A DNA stretch of 64,000 bases from Chimonanthus salicifolius. Lineage: Eukaryota > Streptophyta > Magnoliopsida > Laurales > Calycanthaceae. Below, piece after piece: positions 21,122-33,259 of this stretch. The position numbers were made by a program, and so were the translations under genes. Under the pieces are notes generated by a model. The model was not told the origin of the DNA. It saw only the letters and a list, made by a program, of their open reading frames with translations, and did no database searches. The DNA lies in the NCBI GenBank assembly GCA_013350335.1, contig CM023541.1, positions 66,071,999 to 66,135,998 on the forward strand, read 5' to 3'. Every line of letters begins with the position of its first letter. Position 1 is the stretch's first letter.

Positions 21122-22942
21122 GTAAGTACTCCATGGAATTGTGTTTAATAAATTGGTTAAAGGGAACATGATTTGGCCATGGTATGGCCGAATCTATCAA
21201 AGGTTAAACCATGGATTTTGGTGTTTAAAAAGGGTTCAAATCATGGATCATAGGGTTCGGCCACTTTGGATGGCCGAACCCCATGAAAGTAATTTGATAA
21301 TTTGTACGGTTTTGAGAGATAAAAACCATACCACGTATGAAGATTTTAAAGGGTTTTAAAATGGAGTTAAGTTATTATTTTGGGTCCGCTATGGGATGGC
21401 TGAACCCTATTGTTTTTATGGCTAAGATGCAGTTAATACTCTATGTATAGTTATTGGGAGAATTGCATCAAGAGAACCATAGGGTTCGGCCATGTGTATG
21501 GCCGAACCCCATGGACCATTTTATGGGATGATTAGAATTAAGAATATGCTTGGAAATTATAAATGGTTTAAAAGGTTGTAAAAGATCCAAGAAAAATAAG
21601 GGAAATAACTCATGGGTTCGACCATGGTGTATGGCCGAACCCCATGACCTATTTTATGGGTCATTTCATGGGTTAAGTATGAATCTAGGCATGTGTAAGT
21701 GAATAGGTATTAAGTTAAGGAAATGGCTGATTTATAATGGGTTTTGTGTCATGATTAATAAGGCATGGATGGACCCATGTTTATGGATCAGTTAGGGATA
21801 TGGACATGCATAAATAGAAGGTGATTAACCATGGGAAGAATGAGTGGCAAGGATGTAAATATTGCCAAAAATGAAGAACCATGGGTTCGGCTATGGTGTA
21901 TGGCCGAAATCCATGGGGGATGATTGTGGACTTAGGGTTTAATTAAAGGACTAATTAAAGATGGTGAGGTTCGGCCATGTTGTATGGACGAACCCCACTA
22001 AAGTGGATTTGTGGTGGACCTTGATTATTAAGCAAAAATTAAACAAGGGTTAGTTAGTGGCAAAACCGTAAATACAAGTTATAATGGAATGAAGGATTAA
22101 AGGACTTGAAAGAGGGGTCAAACCAAAGTGGTATGGTTCGGCCATGCTGTATGGCCTAACCCTACCAAGGTATATTATTTGATATAAGGTGTTTATGTAA
22201 GTTATATGGATAATATTGATCAAATGAAAAGGAAGATCAAATCCAAAGTGGGTGAGGTTCGGCCATGGGTATGGCCGAACCCCACAAGGTAGTTTTTCGG
22301 ATTTCAATTTAATTAGAAATAAAAAAGATATGTTATTTACTTGCTGTTGTATAAACAGGGTAACGGGACTTGAACGATGCACAAGTCGTGAAAGGGTGAC
22401 GGATTGAGAAGAAAGGACAACTTAAGTGAACTTTCTGTAGGTTTCCTACCTACTTGTAACCACTTTTATATTTGGTTTTATCATGGTTTTTATGAGACAT
22501 TTATTATACTATTATTTATCATATTGGATTTGAATGATGAGATTTATTTACATGTTTCATATATTCATTGGCATCTCATGCATGAACATGGGATGATGAT
22601 TACGGAAACCAGAGCCCACACTCCGTCGGTATGCCCGTGACGCAACTGTGGGGCCTCCTTAGGCGATGAGGGTCCCACCAGGAGGAATATCATGGTGATA
22701 AGAGTCACATCAAGAAGAAATGAAAGAATATTGTGGTTTACCTTGACGATGAGAGTCTCGTCAAGTGATGGCTGTGTATATGTGTGATGGGTGGGACTCA
22801 TTACATTTGCATACATACATAGCATTGATTTATATGTTTTTAATGACCATAAATTATGCATGTTTTATATACTAACTATGTGATAGCCCTGATCGGAAAA
22901 CCTACTGGGCGCGTTGATCTAACTCCCTATTTCTATCTTTAG
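21122..22942 (+). other. Predicted LTR-resident intron (E6)
   Basis: The donor region reads AGGATTGGTAAGTACT. The acceptor block has CTAAC at 22919-22923, then TCCCTATTTCTATCTTTAG ending at 22942. The pyrimidine tract differs from E1 at several bases yet stays pyrimidine-rich and keeps AG. Length is 1,821 bp. Confidence 0.45.
21250..22283. repeat. Hairpin cassette, about seven GGGTTCGGCCAT copies (E6)
   Basis: Copies lie near 21250, 21483, 21615, 21884, 21966, 22134 and 22255. Several have shortened loops (21483 and 22255) or single arm changes (21966 has ATGGACGAACC). Confidence 0.87.
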
Positions 22943-23419
22943 AGGATGATGCAGGAAAATGAAAGTGAAAGGCTAAGGCTGAGGATCACGAGGAAAGCCA
23001 AGCATAGATGCTTGGGTGTTGGAATGGGTTTCTATTTACTGTTGTTTGGATACATTTTTATGGACTTGTAATAGTCTAGTAACTTTGCTATGGTTTGTGA
23101 ATAGTTTGATGATGGTTATTTGGTTTAAGTAGTTTATAATGGATGACTTGTACTTGCTATCTACTCAGTATAATTCCGCAATCAGTTAGTTCCACAATTA
23201 GTTTAGTATTATTCCGCATGACTTATTTAGTTCCGTGTGTGTATTGTTTATCATGGTTTAGTCTATGCACACATGTTGGCCAGTTAAGGGTCGGACTTTG
23301 GAAGTCCGAACTTAGCTCGGGTCGTGATGCCTCCCGCTCTCTTCCACTTGTTTATTTATATAAAAAAAAATAGACTCTGATTTTTGGAAGGTTGGAAAAG
23401 GGCGGGGCGTTACAGGTTC

Positions 23420-24145
23420 CTCCAATCCTTTGTCTGGCTCATCCTGCAATGCAAGGGACGTGAGCAACAACCCAATGGAGAGAGTGTTGATATGAAAATT
23501 GTGCAAAGTTTTAAATTTATAATCTCCCAAGCACACGAACCATTTATAGTACAACGTTATGAGTGCGAGGTCAATCCCACAGAGAAAAAACAAAAATATG
23601 CATAAGTAGATCAAAATATATATGTTTGGAATCTAGTGCTTGAGTTAATATGGTTCATAGAAAACATTGAGATTAAAAATAAATCAAAGTATAAAAATCA
23701 ATCCTAATTTTATAAATTTACTTCTAAATTAACAATCTCTCATTTAAAATTCAAAACCAAAAGTTAGAACATTGACTTGAACATGATTAAAATGATGGAT
23801 TAAAATAGTTTTTTATGGATAATCTCACACCTAAGTTCAAGAAAGCAAAATTTATGTTTACTTACCTTAGATCTCAAACTAGTTAACCTGTATTGAAGGA
23901 GTGGTTTGTATACATAAAATAAAATACATGACTTTTAAAATATATGACAAACAAATTAAAAGAATTAAAATACAACATACATTGATAAGAACTAACATAA
24001 CCGAAGACATGAATTAAATTTATGAATAAAATAAATGACATAATGTAAAAATGCGTAATTTAAAGGTGGTTATGGAATTATTCTATCATTGCCCAAAATA
24101 AATAAATAAATAGGAAATCTAGATCTGCAATTCAATGTATAGAAT
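23420..24145. other. AT-rich retroelement-like DNA, left flank of hAT element
   Basis: No coding frame is convincing. The minus strand around 23585-23510 reads GGGATTGACCTCGCACTCAT, a phrase I associate with non-coding parts of plant LTR retrotransposons. It continues across the hAT insertion into 29988 onward: the 8-bp duplicated target ends the segment at 24138-24145. Confidence 0.5.
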
Positions 24146-24310
24146 TAGGCCTGTAATCGGACCTTGCCCGGCCCGCGGACTGTCCGGCCCGAATCTTAAA
24201 GTCCATTAGTGAACCGGACTCTAGAGTCCAATAAAGACTCTTGGATAGGTCCGAAGAGTCCGATTAAGATTCGGGCGGGACAGTCCGCGAGTCCGCGAGT
24301 GCGATGACTT
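24146..24310 (+). repeat. Left TIR and subterminal repeats of hAT element
   Basis: TAGGCCTGTAATCGGACC is followed by repeated GGCCCG, GTCCGG, CCGAATCTTAA and AGAGTCC words in both orientations up to about 24300. Those are the likely binding sites of the transposase BED domain in this family. Confidence 0.8.
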
Positions 24311-26741
24311 AATGAAAATTTTTAGGGTTCACCGTCGCTTCCCATTCTTCCGTATTTCAATTTCTTCTCATTCTTCTCCTTCTCACGCTCGCCGCTCTCT
24401 CATACTCGCCGCTCTGGAAAGATCTCCCTCTCACCTCACTGGATCTCTCTTTTCTCCTTCTTTCCCTTCTCCTCTCTCTCGTACCTCTCTAGAAATCCGA
24501 TCGAGACTTCCATCGCCTGCAGCCTCTGCACTCAGATCGAGACTTCATCCGATTCCCTCTTGTTGATTCCAGCCCTGTTTTGTCGATCTGCAAATCTAGG
24601 TCTCTTTCTCTCTCTGGGTCTCTCTCTATCGGTCACACACACACTCTTTGGCCTAGACTCTTCTTACCTCTCTCATTTTATTTTTCTTTTTTCAGGTTGA
24701 ATCAAACGTACCATTGTCAGAAATCGCTGCCCGATTATCGTTTCAGGCTGATTTATTTTACTTTTTAATGTTTTATAAAAGTTATCTCAAAAACCCATTG
24801 ACAAACCCATCTCCACTGAGTGAAAACTCTTCCCTTTTTTTGAAATGGGAAAAAATTAAAACCAACCCTTTTTTTTCTTTTATAAGTGGAGAGAATTTGA
24901 GTATGAGGGAGCATTGACCTGAGCATGATTCCTGCAAAAAGCTCGACCAAAGCCATTATCAGAAAAAAAGATAAAAAAATAAAACAGAATGCCATCGATG
25001 TTGATCAGGGAAGAACCATGTATGTCATGCAATGAATAAGTGAGATAGAAGTTCACTTCTCTGCCTTTATTTCCCATATAGAGGCCCTAATGTTAAAGTG
25101 TAGAAAGAAACCACATTGAAAAGAGCAGAGTCCAACAGATTATCAAATAGGCCAAAAGAAATAATCTCTGCCCAATGAAGAGAGGTCAATCTGACAAATG
25201 GAAAGAAGGAAGAAGATAAGTGGGTGGGAAAAAAAAAGATGATAAAAGGAAGTCATGATGGTGGCCTTTTCCTTAATTTATAAACTCTCCCTTTATAAAT
25301 GTTGTAATCTTCTATGAATAAACTTGGTCTACTTTGCTATAATTCTGTTCATAAAAATTCTATCACTGATGTGTCACTGTATTAAGATTTTGAAATCTGC
25401 AACCTCATAGTATGCTATGCTGGATTTGAATTGCAAATTGCAAGTAGAATCTCATTGCCGTAGATGTCCAAGTACTGTCCTGTCCCTTTCAGATTTAGTA
25501 ATGCATCGTTTTGATGCTTGTACTCTGAATTGAAGTGCAAACTGTATTTTTCTAGTGAAAATTTATAGAAGGGCATGCTTCATTGTCTGTGTTTGTAATA
25601 GATTCTACCTCAGTTGTTGTGTAACAGCATTGAGCTAAGCTTTTCATTTCATACCAGTCAATTTTTAGGACCATATATCTGATGGTTACAAGTGGATGTT
25701 GTTACAACTGATCTTGAGGAGTTGGGATTGTGTTTTGGATTCCATTTGTTTGATTATTTTAATAGAACATGATGTAATATGTGAGGTGCAGTAATTAGAA
25801 ACTATAGATGCTGACAACCTGATATTATGTACAAAATAGTTTGCATATACTGTCAATTCTGATTCTGATTTCAATGGAGCTATAGATGTACAATTAATAG
25901 TCTGTTAATATTGTCCTAACTCCTAATTTATGAATGAATGCCTATAAAATGTGTCCTTAGACACCAACAGGCCACAACTATGTAGATTCTGTATGTAATG
26001 AAAAGTACAAAGATGCCTGACACGGGAAGTATAGAAAGGAACAAAGTACAAGGCTAAATATTGTATAGCTATAGAGAAAGAAAGATGGAATAGGGGTTTA
26101 CCAAAATGTAATGCGTATATATAGTATAAATAACTTTGCCTGTATGTTTCTAAGGGATGTAGCTTCCTTAGCCTCTCTATACTTTTTTTGAGACCATCCA
26201 CTTGTCTTGATGACCACTTATCATATGAAAATGAAGAAGATCCGGCACAAACTTAGTTCACACATGATATGTGTGTCTTAAGATGCAAATAACCTGACAT
26301 TTACTACATTTAGTGTATGAAACTGCACTTAGGTCAACCTTGAATTGTTAGTTCATCTGTTGATTTGGGTTGGGGTGGTCCATAATCACTTGATTGGATG
26401 GCTTCATAGGAAGCTGTTGATTTCGTAATCTGGGTAAAGTTTCATAGGAAGTTGCTGTTTCATAAGCTATTTTGCCTAGTTTGCAAATAGTTGACATCAT
26501 CGTCACCAAAGCTTGATTCCATTTATATGGGCTTAAACCTTTTTTGTTCAACTCTCTCTTGAGCCATGCTTTATTTCAGCCTTGAACCAGCATGTCATTT
26601 CTCACTACCATATTTCAAATCCTTACTGATTGCCTCAAAGCATTTGTGCACCTTGATTGCCTTCTTGTAAAAATTCTTTGTAAACATGATGAACTCCCCA
26701 TTTTAAACACTTTGCTTATTTGAACATAACTGTTTATGCAG
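24311..26741 (+). other. hAT 5' non-coding region, probably leader exon and intron
   Basis: 24400-24650 is CT-rich (TCTCTC runs), typical of a plant 5' leader. No frame related to a transposase is visible before 26742. A splice acceptor TTTATGCAG ends at 26741, right where the transposase frame becomes recognisable, so one or more introns lie here. The position of a true first ATG is not resolved: the open frame reaches back to 26720 without an ATG start. Confidence 0.5.
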
Positions 26742-27529
26742 TACAATTGTCTAATCCTAATGAGAGGAACGACTTTATTGCGGAGAATGAGATAGATACG
26801 ACATCTAACTCTTCTAGATCCCAAAAAGATGTACACAGAAAAAGGACGTCGACTGTTTGGAATGATTTCCATTACGTGGAGATGAATGGAGTTGGGATTG
26901 CAATATGTAATCATTCTTCGAGATTATTTACAGGTTCGAGTAGTAGTGGAACTTCCCACTTGCGGCACCACTTGCATTCTTGTAAGAAATATGATCCAAC
27001 ACAATCGGGTGGCCATAATGAAACAGAATGTGCCGATTTTCATTTAGAATTTGATCAACAATGTAGTATAGAGGATCTTGTGAGTATGATAATGTTGTAT
27101 GGGTATCCTTTTTCAATCGTTGAACATCAAGGGTTTATAAAGTATTCGAGGAATCTTCAACCTCAATTCCAGTTTGTCTCAAGGAATACCATCAAGGGCA
27201 TTTGTATGGGTTTGTATGAGAAGATGAAAGGTGAGTTATATAGGGATTTAGATTCCCTTACTAGTCATATTAGCCTTACCACTGATATGTGGACATCAAT
27301 ACAAACTCTAGGCTACAGTTGTTTAACTGCACACTACATAGATGTCGAATGGAATTTGCAAAAGAGATTACTCCGTTTTAAAGTAGAACCTATTCCTCAT
27401 GATGGAGAAAACTTATTCAATTCCGTTTTCAAGAGCATGATAGATTGGAATATTGATTGGAAGGTATTTGCAATAACAGTCAATAACCATAGAGTAAATG
27501 ATTCTTTGGTTTCAAAGCTTGTTGGGAAG

Positions 27530-27562
<33 letters not shown>

Positions 27563-28790
27563 GAGCTTAGCACTTGGTGGTAGACTATTTCATGTGCGTT
27601 GTTGTGCACATGTTTTAAATTTAATAGTCCAAGAAGGCATGAAGGTAATAAATAAGGATGTTGACAAGATTCGCGAAAGTGTCAAATATGTCAACGGGTC
27701 ACAATCAAGGTTGAAAACCTTCAATGACATGTGTAGTCAAGCTAGAATAAATTCCAACAAGAAGTTGATCATGGATGTCCCTACAAGGTGGAATTCCACA
27801 TATAAAATGTTAGATGTGGCTTTGAAGTATAAAGATGCATTCCAACGTTTGGAACATTTTGATGCCAACTATAAAGAGAAAGCGGGAGCGCCATCTTGGA
27901 GTGAGTGGGAGAATGCTGAAAAGATTTTTAAGCTATTAGAACCGTTTTATAGTGCTACAATTGTTTTTTCTGGTTCTAAATATCCCACTTCAAATTTATT
28001 TTTTTCTGAAGTTTGTGATATTCGGTTACATTTATATGAACAATCAATCATTGTAGACGATACACTTGCCTCTATAGTGGATAAGATGTTTGGCAAGTTT
28101 GAGAAGTATTGGGACATTTGTAGCTTACCTTTGGCGATTGTACAATTCTTGGATCCTCAATATAAGATGAAGTTGATGGAGTTCTATTATCCAAATTTTT
28201 TTGGGCTTGATGTTGCTGAGGATCAAATGGCTAAGATTTTATGTGATATTAAAGTTCTTCATAAAGAGTATGAGGCTAAATTGCCAATGCATAGTGCAAA
28301 AAGTCAATCGCCCATTTGTGGAATTGCTTCATCGACATCACATGGAACAAAACGGGTGAAAAGATTTTCGAAGTTTCTTGCTGAAAGTTCAAGTTATGTT
28401 CGCAAATCAGATCTTGATTTATATTTGGAGGAAACCATCTTTCTGGAGTCTGAGGAATTTGATGTGCTCCAGTGGTGGAAAAGCAATGCTCCCAAGTACC
28501 CTATTCTTGCAATGATGGCCCGTGATATTCTAGCCATTCCGGTGTCGACTGTTGCTTCAGAATCTGTTTTTAGTGTTGGAGGTAGATTTCTTGACCAATA
28601 TCGCAACTCTATGTATCCAGAAACTGTTGAAGGGTTGGTGTGTGGCCAAGATTGGTTGCGGAATCAAATGCAAGGTATTTTTAGTGTTTATTTAAATTTG
28701 TTGCCTTGCTTTCCATTTATTTGATTGAAGTGTGTAAGTATCTATATTTCTTATTTTATGTTAGGTGGAAAGAGTTTGGGCTCGCTTTAA
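26742..28790 (+). pseudogene. hAT transposase (BED finger, RNase H-like core, dimerisation domain), frame-shifted
   Basis: First frame (to about 27531): BED zinc finger (STVWNDF, AICNHSS, GTSHLRHHLHSC), then the RNase H-like core with the likely first catalytic Asp in TTDMWTS. The expected second Asp motif reads ITVNNHRVND, with Asn where family members usually have Asp. The finger's CxxC reads CNHS, so one zinc ligand is lost. A 30-base G run (27532-27561) then shifts the frame. The second frame continues with LFHVRCCAHVLNLIV, the insertion domain, and a full C-terminal hAT dimerisation domain (VASESVFS, carrying the likely catalytic Glu, to WLRNQ). A donor at 28675 and acceptor ending 28764 give a short last coding exon with TAA at 28788-28790. 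The length fits the family, but the protein is probably inactive. Confidence 0.85.
27532..27561 (+). repeat. 30-base G homopolymer inside hAT transposase
   Basis: An uninterrupted G run sits between the second-Asp region and the LFHVRC motif. It moves the frame by one base between the two open frames. It could be a real slippage expansion or an assembly error; base-calling of such runs is unreliable. Confidence 0.95.
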
Positions 28791-29814
28791 GCTGGGCTTA
28801 GTAATATGAGTTTGGGTTCTATGTGGATTGATGAGTGGTAGTCTTTTATGTCTTAAATAAATTTTACCGATCAATGTCTTTTGATTTATGGTTTTTTTTT
28901 TTTAATTTTGACTTACACGATTGTTTTTCTAATGTAGTGCTGTGGATGACATGGATGCCTCAACTTTTGCAACTCAACAATAATATTTGTCATGTTTGAT
29001 TCTGATTTTGTTCAACTCTATTCTACTAACATGATTATCCAATGTTTGAACTCCTCCCTGACATGATTGTTTGCTTGTTTTATGGGATGCAAGATTTTGA
29101 CAAGGATCCTCTTGGATGGGTTGGTTGAAAATGTCAAATTATAGATAGATGAAGGGCCTTGAATTTAAATGGAATCAACCCACATAAATCTTATGCACTT
29201 GTATGTTTTCTATTTATTTTCCTTTGTTTTTAAACATCAAGCAATCTTGGACAAAGCCCTACACTTTTTACGATATGATTCTCATGTGAAGAAAGTGATA
29301 CGATTGTTGATTTTAGGCTTTTGGTGTTTGGTCTGTTTGTTAATTTTTAGTGTAAATTCATGTGGGCTTTTTTGTCGGTTGTTTTGCATGTGAATTGCAG
29401 GTGAAGAGGAGGATAAATTTGGTTTATGGTGGAGGGAGTGAGATGTTTGAAACTTGTAATTTTGGCAAAGGATCTCAAGAAATCTACAAAGATGAAAGAG
29501 GATATAGTAGAGAACTCTAATTCAAAAATCATTTTAGTTGAATTTAATTTTAGTGGATTGTAACATTATTATTATCATCATCATGTATATATCTCTCTCA
29601 CGAAGACCTCATTTGAAGGAAATGATGCATATTAAATTTTTCTTTTTTGAATTTTAATACTCAAAGACTTGATTGGAATTTAAAAAAAAAAAACCATCAA
29701 TTGAAAAGTTCAAATATATCTTATTTTCTCTTTAAAATTATTTTAAGGAGGTATTTAATGTGCCTTAAATCCATATTTTGTTTAAAAACTTTGAAAACTT
29801 GAAAAAGAGGCAAA
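28791..29814 (+). other. hAT 3' region, non-coding
   Basis: T-rich sequence follows the transposase stop, with at least one further acceptor-like site (TGTGAATTGCAG ending about 29400) suggesting a spliced 3' UTR. No other reading frame is supported. Confidence 0.45.
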
Positions 29815-29987
29815 CGAGTCTTTATCGGGCCGCGGACTGTCTGTCAGGCTTATAGGACCGGGCCGGGCTTAAGGCTAATCGGACTGGTGTTATCGGGTTG
29901 GGCCGCGGACTGTCTGATTGTTCAATCGGGCCGGACCGGATCCTACCGGGCCGGGCCGGACCTGACCTGGGTCTGTTTACAGGCCTA
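29815..29987 (-). repeat. Right TIR and subterminal repeats of hAT element
   Basis: GGGCCG, CCGGGC and GGACTGTCTG words form a dense GC-rich block ending in the inverted TAGGCCTGTAA. They mirror the left subterminal region, with CGCGGACTGTC present on both sides. Confidence 0.8.
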
Positions 29988-31859
29988 CATAGAATTTAAA
30001 AATATATCGAATAATCAGACTTTTCAAGAATTTAAAATGGACATCTCTTATTTACTTAATCGAATAATTAAATACATGAATTGGAAGAACAATTAAGAAG
30101 ATAACTAAAAATCTAACTTACAGTGAATGCTCACTTGTGAAATTCGCATGAAGTACAATGTCTCTTGTTCTTTAGGGCGTTTTCTCCAATCTTAGGTCCT
30201 CTTGAGCTCTAGGTCTAATTCCCTTTTTCACCATGGTCGAATGGGGTACTTATTGGCTCAAGGAATGGATGGACGGTGGAGATTTAATCTAAGTTTAAGA
30301 TGATGGATAAAAGAATGGGATTAAATCTAATGAACAATGGGTGGTTGGGATTAAAAACTAAAAACCTAGGGCTACAGATAGGGTTACACGAATTTGGCTT
30401 CGGCATTGGGTAACTTGATGGCTACGGTATATTGGAGAGAAAGAATAGGAGAGAGAAAATAGGGATTGGATATGGCTTTGTGATTTTCGAATTTGGCTAA
30501 TTGGTTTAGGGTTTTGGGTTGTGCAATTATGGATTGATGGTTGGGATTGAAAGGATGGATGAGATCTAAAGTCTAAATGCATGAATGGTTAGATGATGAG
30601 ATGATGACATGGAGGTCAACTCAATGCAATATGTGCATGGATGGATTAAAAGAATGCAAAATTCGTATGATGCTATGTATGATAAAGATGTGAGGTGTAT
30701 ATGCATGAACCTAGATGGATTTAGAGTTAAATGCAGGGAGAAAATATTGGGCAAAAATCGTGCAAGGCATGGATGGGTAGGATGGTGATGTGGAATGGAT
30801 AACTTGGAGAGGAATTGTAGGGATTTTCCAAGGAGTATGCGCATGAATGGATTGTAGAATGTATGTGTTGTGTAATTCAATGTATTATGCGCAAGAGTGG
30901 CTAAAATCTAGGGTGTAATCATGTGTCTAGGGTTTTTAAATATGAATGCAATGAAATGGAGGGCTAGGATTAATTGAACCTAGATCTAAGGGTGTGATGA
31001 TGAATGAATGATCTGATCTATAAGATGATGAGATGAAGCATAAATGAATGATAGTCTAGGATTAACTTATATGAAATGTTAAATGAATGGCCTAGATCTA
31101 ATTGTGATGAATGAACAAATTGGATTTAATAGGTGGATCTAGGGTTTTCCTATGTTTTATGAATGAGATGTATGAAATGAATGGTTTGGATTGCAAGATT
31201 GGGTTAGTGGATGGTGTGGATGAGTGATTGAAGATTGGATGGTTTAGATTACATGGGTAGGATGGGTTTTGGATATGGGTTTTTTGGGTTTGGACTTAGA
31301 ATGGATTTGAGCATAGGGTTGGTGAATTTGAATTTGGACTTGAAGCATTGGAATTTTTAAATTGAACTTGGACTTGGACTTGGACTGGAGCTTGGATTTT
31401 GGCTTGCTAGGCTTGAATTTACTTTGGCTTGGCCCACATTGGGAAATGCACATGGAGTGCTTGGCTTGGTCCAATGTTTGGCATTTTGGAGCGAAGCTTG
31501 GCCCAATTGCAGTGGATCTCTGGCCCATGGATCTTGATTTTCAACTCTTGGCCTATTTGATTGCACACTTGCTTTAAATTTAAATAATCAATCAAACCAC
31601 TTAAAAATCTAAATAATGAATTAATCCGGACTCTCATAAATGGATCCAAATTATCCAATATACATTTAAAACCCTAAAAGTGGCATGATTTAATTATAAA
31701 ATTTTAAATCTTTGATTTTAAGCTCTCTTGCGGTAATTATCCACTGTTTTATGAAGATTTCTTGTTTTTCCCTGAATTTTCTTACAAAACTAAAACAAAC
31801 CATTAAATGCATTTTATATACACAAAATCAAGGCTAACTAACCTAAATAACAGGGGTAA
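29988..31859. other. Non-coding DNA with degenerate GGAT/TGAATG-rich repeats
   Basis: From 30240 to 31300 the plus strand is G- and A-rich with recurring GGATGG, TGAATG and GGGTTTT words but no fixed period. 31330-31400 holds a hexamer-type run of CTTGGA units. No frame looks like a known protein. It probably belongs to a non-autonomous retroelement internal region. Confidence 0.4.
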
Positions 31860-33248
31860 AATTGTAATATTTTCAGTTTCAACAAATACCCCCAAACTTA
31901 GATTTTGCTAGTCCTCGAGCAAAAACCTAAAAAATAAAAATTGAAACTAAAAACCATAGTCTAAAAATCTTAAAACCTAAAAATCCTAACTAACCTAATA
32001 CTAAATTTATTCATATGCTAGACCTAAAACTATACCACTTTCGCTGGCACTCTCGATTGCATTTAGCATGTGCAACAAGACTTTAAACCCCTAGGTTACC
32101 CCTGGTGGACGAGTTGTAGTCTCGTGAGGGCTTGTAGTGATGATACCCACAAACATCCAAATTGTCTAGTCTTAGTTTCAGCTTCGGCAAAAACAAGTCC
32201 ATAAAAATCTAGACATCATACGATTCCAAAATTCATTTTATAAGATTTATAATCGGAGTGTAGTGTGTGCTTAGCCAATATTAAAATAGTTTTCTTTTCC
32301 AAATAGACACAAGTTTCGTAACCAATTTTTGGAAAATGCGCTTTATCTTCAAACCTCACTAGATATCTCTTAGAAAGACTAAAGCTTAGGGGTCTCGGTT
32401 CTTTCGAACTTACTCTCTCCCTAAAACTTTTAAGACAATATTTTTTTTTTATTGGACTCAACTAGTGTAACCCCCTAGATACCCCCAAATTTAAATTTGA
32501 CATTGTCCTCAATGTTCAACAGTTAAATGCAAAATGTCTGGACATTGTTAATTTTGGGTTTCGACGTATCTAAGAGGAACAACCTAAAAACCAAAAAAAA
32601 CTAACTCATCTTAAACTAACTTTCTAGATTGACTCAATTTTATAGAATCCTGTGATGGATGTGAACTCTATTATTTTAGCAAATTTTATACAACCTAGTC
32701 CTTTATGAGTGAGTTCCATACGATGCGGCAGATGGTGGTGGTCAATATGCTTAACTGAGTACAATACATCATAGGCTAAATATCTTTTTTCATAAAGATT
32801 TTTTCCTTTTGGCATAAAGAATACCCATGGATCTTTGGGATTATTAGCTATGATAGTACCGCCCTCAATTTTATTCATCAAGTTATTTTCTTCATTTTCC
32901 CCAACTAGACACTCGTCACTTTGGTCAAAACTCTAGGATGTTGATGAAACCGACATGACTTCACAAACCCTCCTATGTTCTGAAATGGATTGATGACTAA
33001 CTTGGGTTCCACCTGTTGGTGACCTAACTTTAACTAATCACTTAGTTGAATCACGCCTCCAAGTACACATGTTCACTCAATCAAGACCACACAAGACAAA
33101 ACAATTTCAAACAAAATAAATGACCTATTCTAAAAAATAAAACCTAAACTAACATAGGGTTCTAGGATGACTCCTAATCTTTTCTTAAAAAATTCTAAAT
33201 CTCCAAATAAGAATTTAATCTCAATAGTGGCCAAGTAAGTTCCTAGTT
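31860..33248 (-). other. Fossil retroelement 3' internal sequence on minus strand
   Basis: The minus strand contains two phrases I associate with the region between pol and the 3' LTR in plant Gypsy elements: TGCTCGAGGACTAGCAAAAT followed by AAGTTTGGGGGTATTTG (31924-31887), and GAACATTGAGGACAATGTC followed by AAATTTGGGGGTATC (32514-32478). No polyprotein is attached. Two such phrases within 600 bp suggest two fossil fragments or a duplication. Confidence 0.45.
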
Positions 33249-33259
33249 AAGTGGGGGAG
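33249..33259 (+). other. Polypurine tract before LTR K
   Basis: AAGTGGGGGAG directly abuts TGTAACACCCC at 33260, the normal junction of an internal region with a 3' LTR. The internal region to its left must therefore be read on the plus strand, opposite to the fossil phrases at 31887-32514. Confidence 0.65.

Larger units (their letters stand above)
19932..23414 (+). mobile_element. Solo LTR (E6), TSD GGTTC
   Basis: The ends are TGTAACACCCCGTATTTTC and GGGCGGGGCGTTACA, with duplication GGTTC at 19927-19931 and 23415-23419. Length is 3,483 bp. 20470-20790 has a direct repeat of about 230 bp (GACATGATGGTTGCAAAGGG occurs in both halves, near 20548 and 20738). Stem-loop 2 keeps its pairing with different bases: TCGGACTT with AAGTCCGA, against CCGGGCTT with AAGCTCGG in E1. 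Confidence 0.95.
24146..29987 (+). mobile_element. hAT DNA transposon with 8-bp target duplication
   Basis: Terminal inverted repeats start TAGGCCTGTAA at both ends (the right end read on the minus strand is TAGGCCTGTAAACAGACC). The flanks are TATAGAAT (24138-24145) and CATAGAAT (29988-29995), an 8-bp duplication with one mismatch, as expected for hAT. Inside each end are clusters of GGCCCG/CCGGCC words (24160-24300 and 29820-29975), typical subterminal motifs. One transposase reading region lies at 26742-28790. The element is 5,842 bp. The changes in the transposase suggest it cannot move by itself. Confidence 0.93.

Noticed and set aside
31244..31660. Frames with Lys-Pro-Ser repeats (PKSKLQSKSKSK) near the CTTGGA run
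   Set aside because: A hexamer repeat on the other strand produces the pattern; no start or homologue is recognised.
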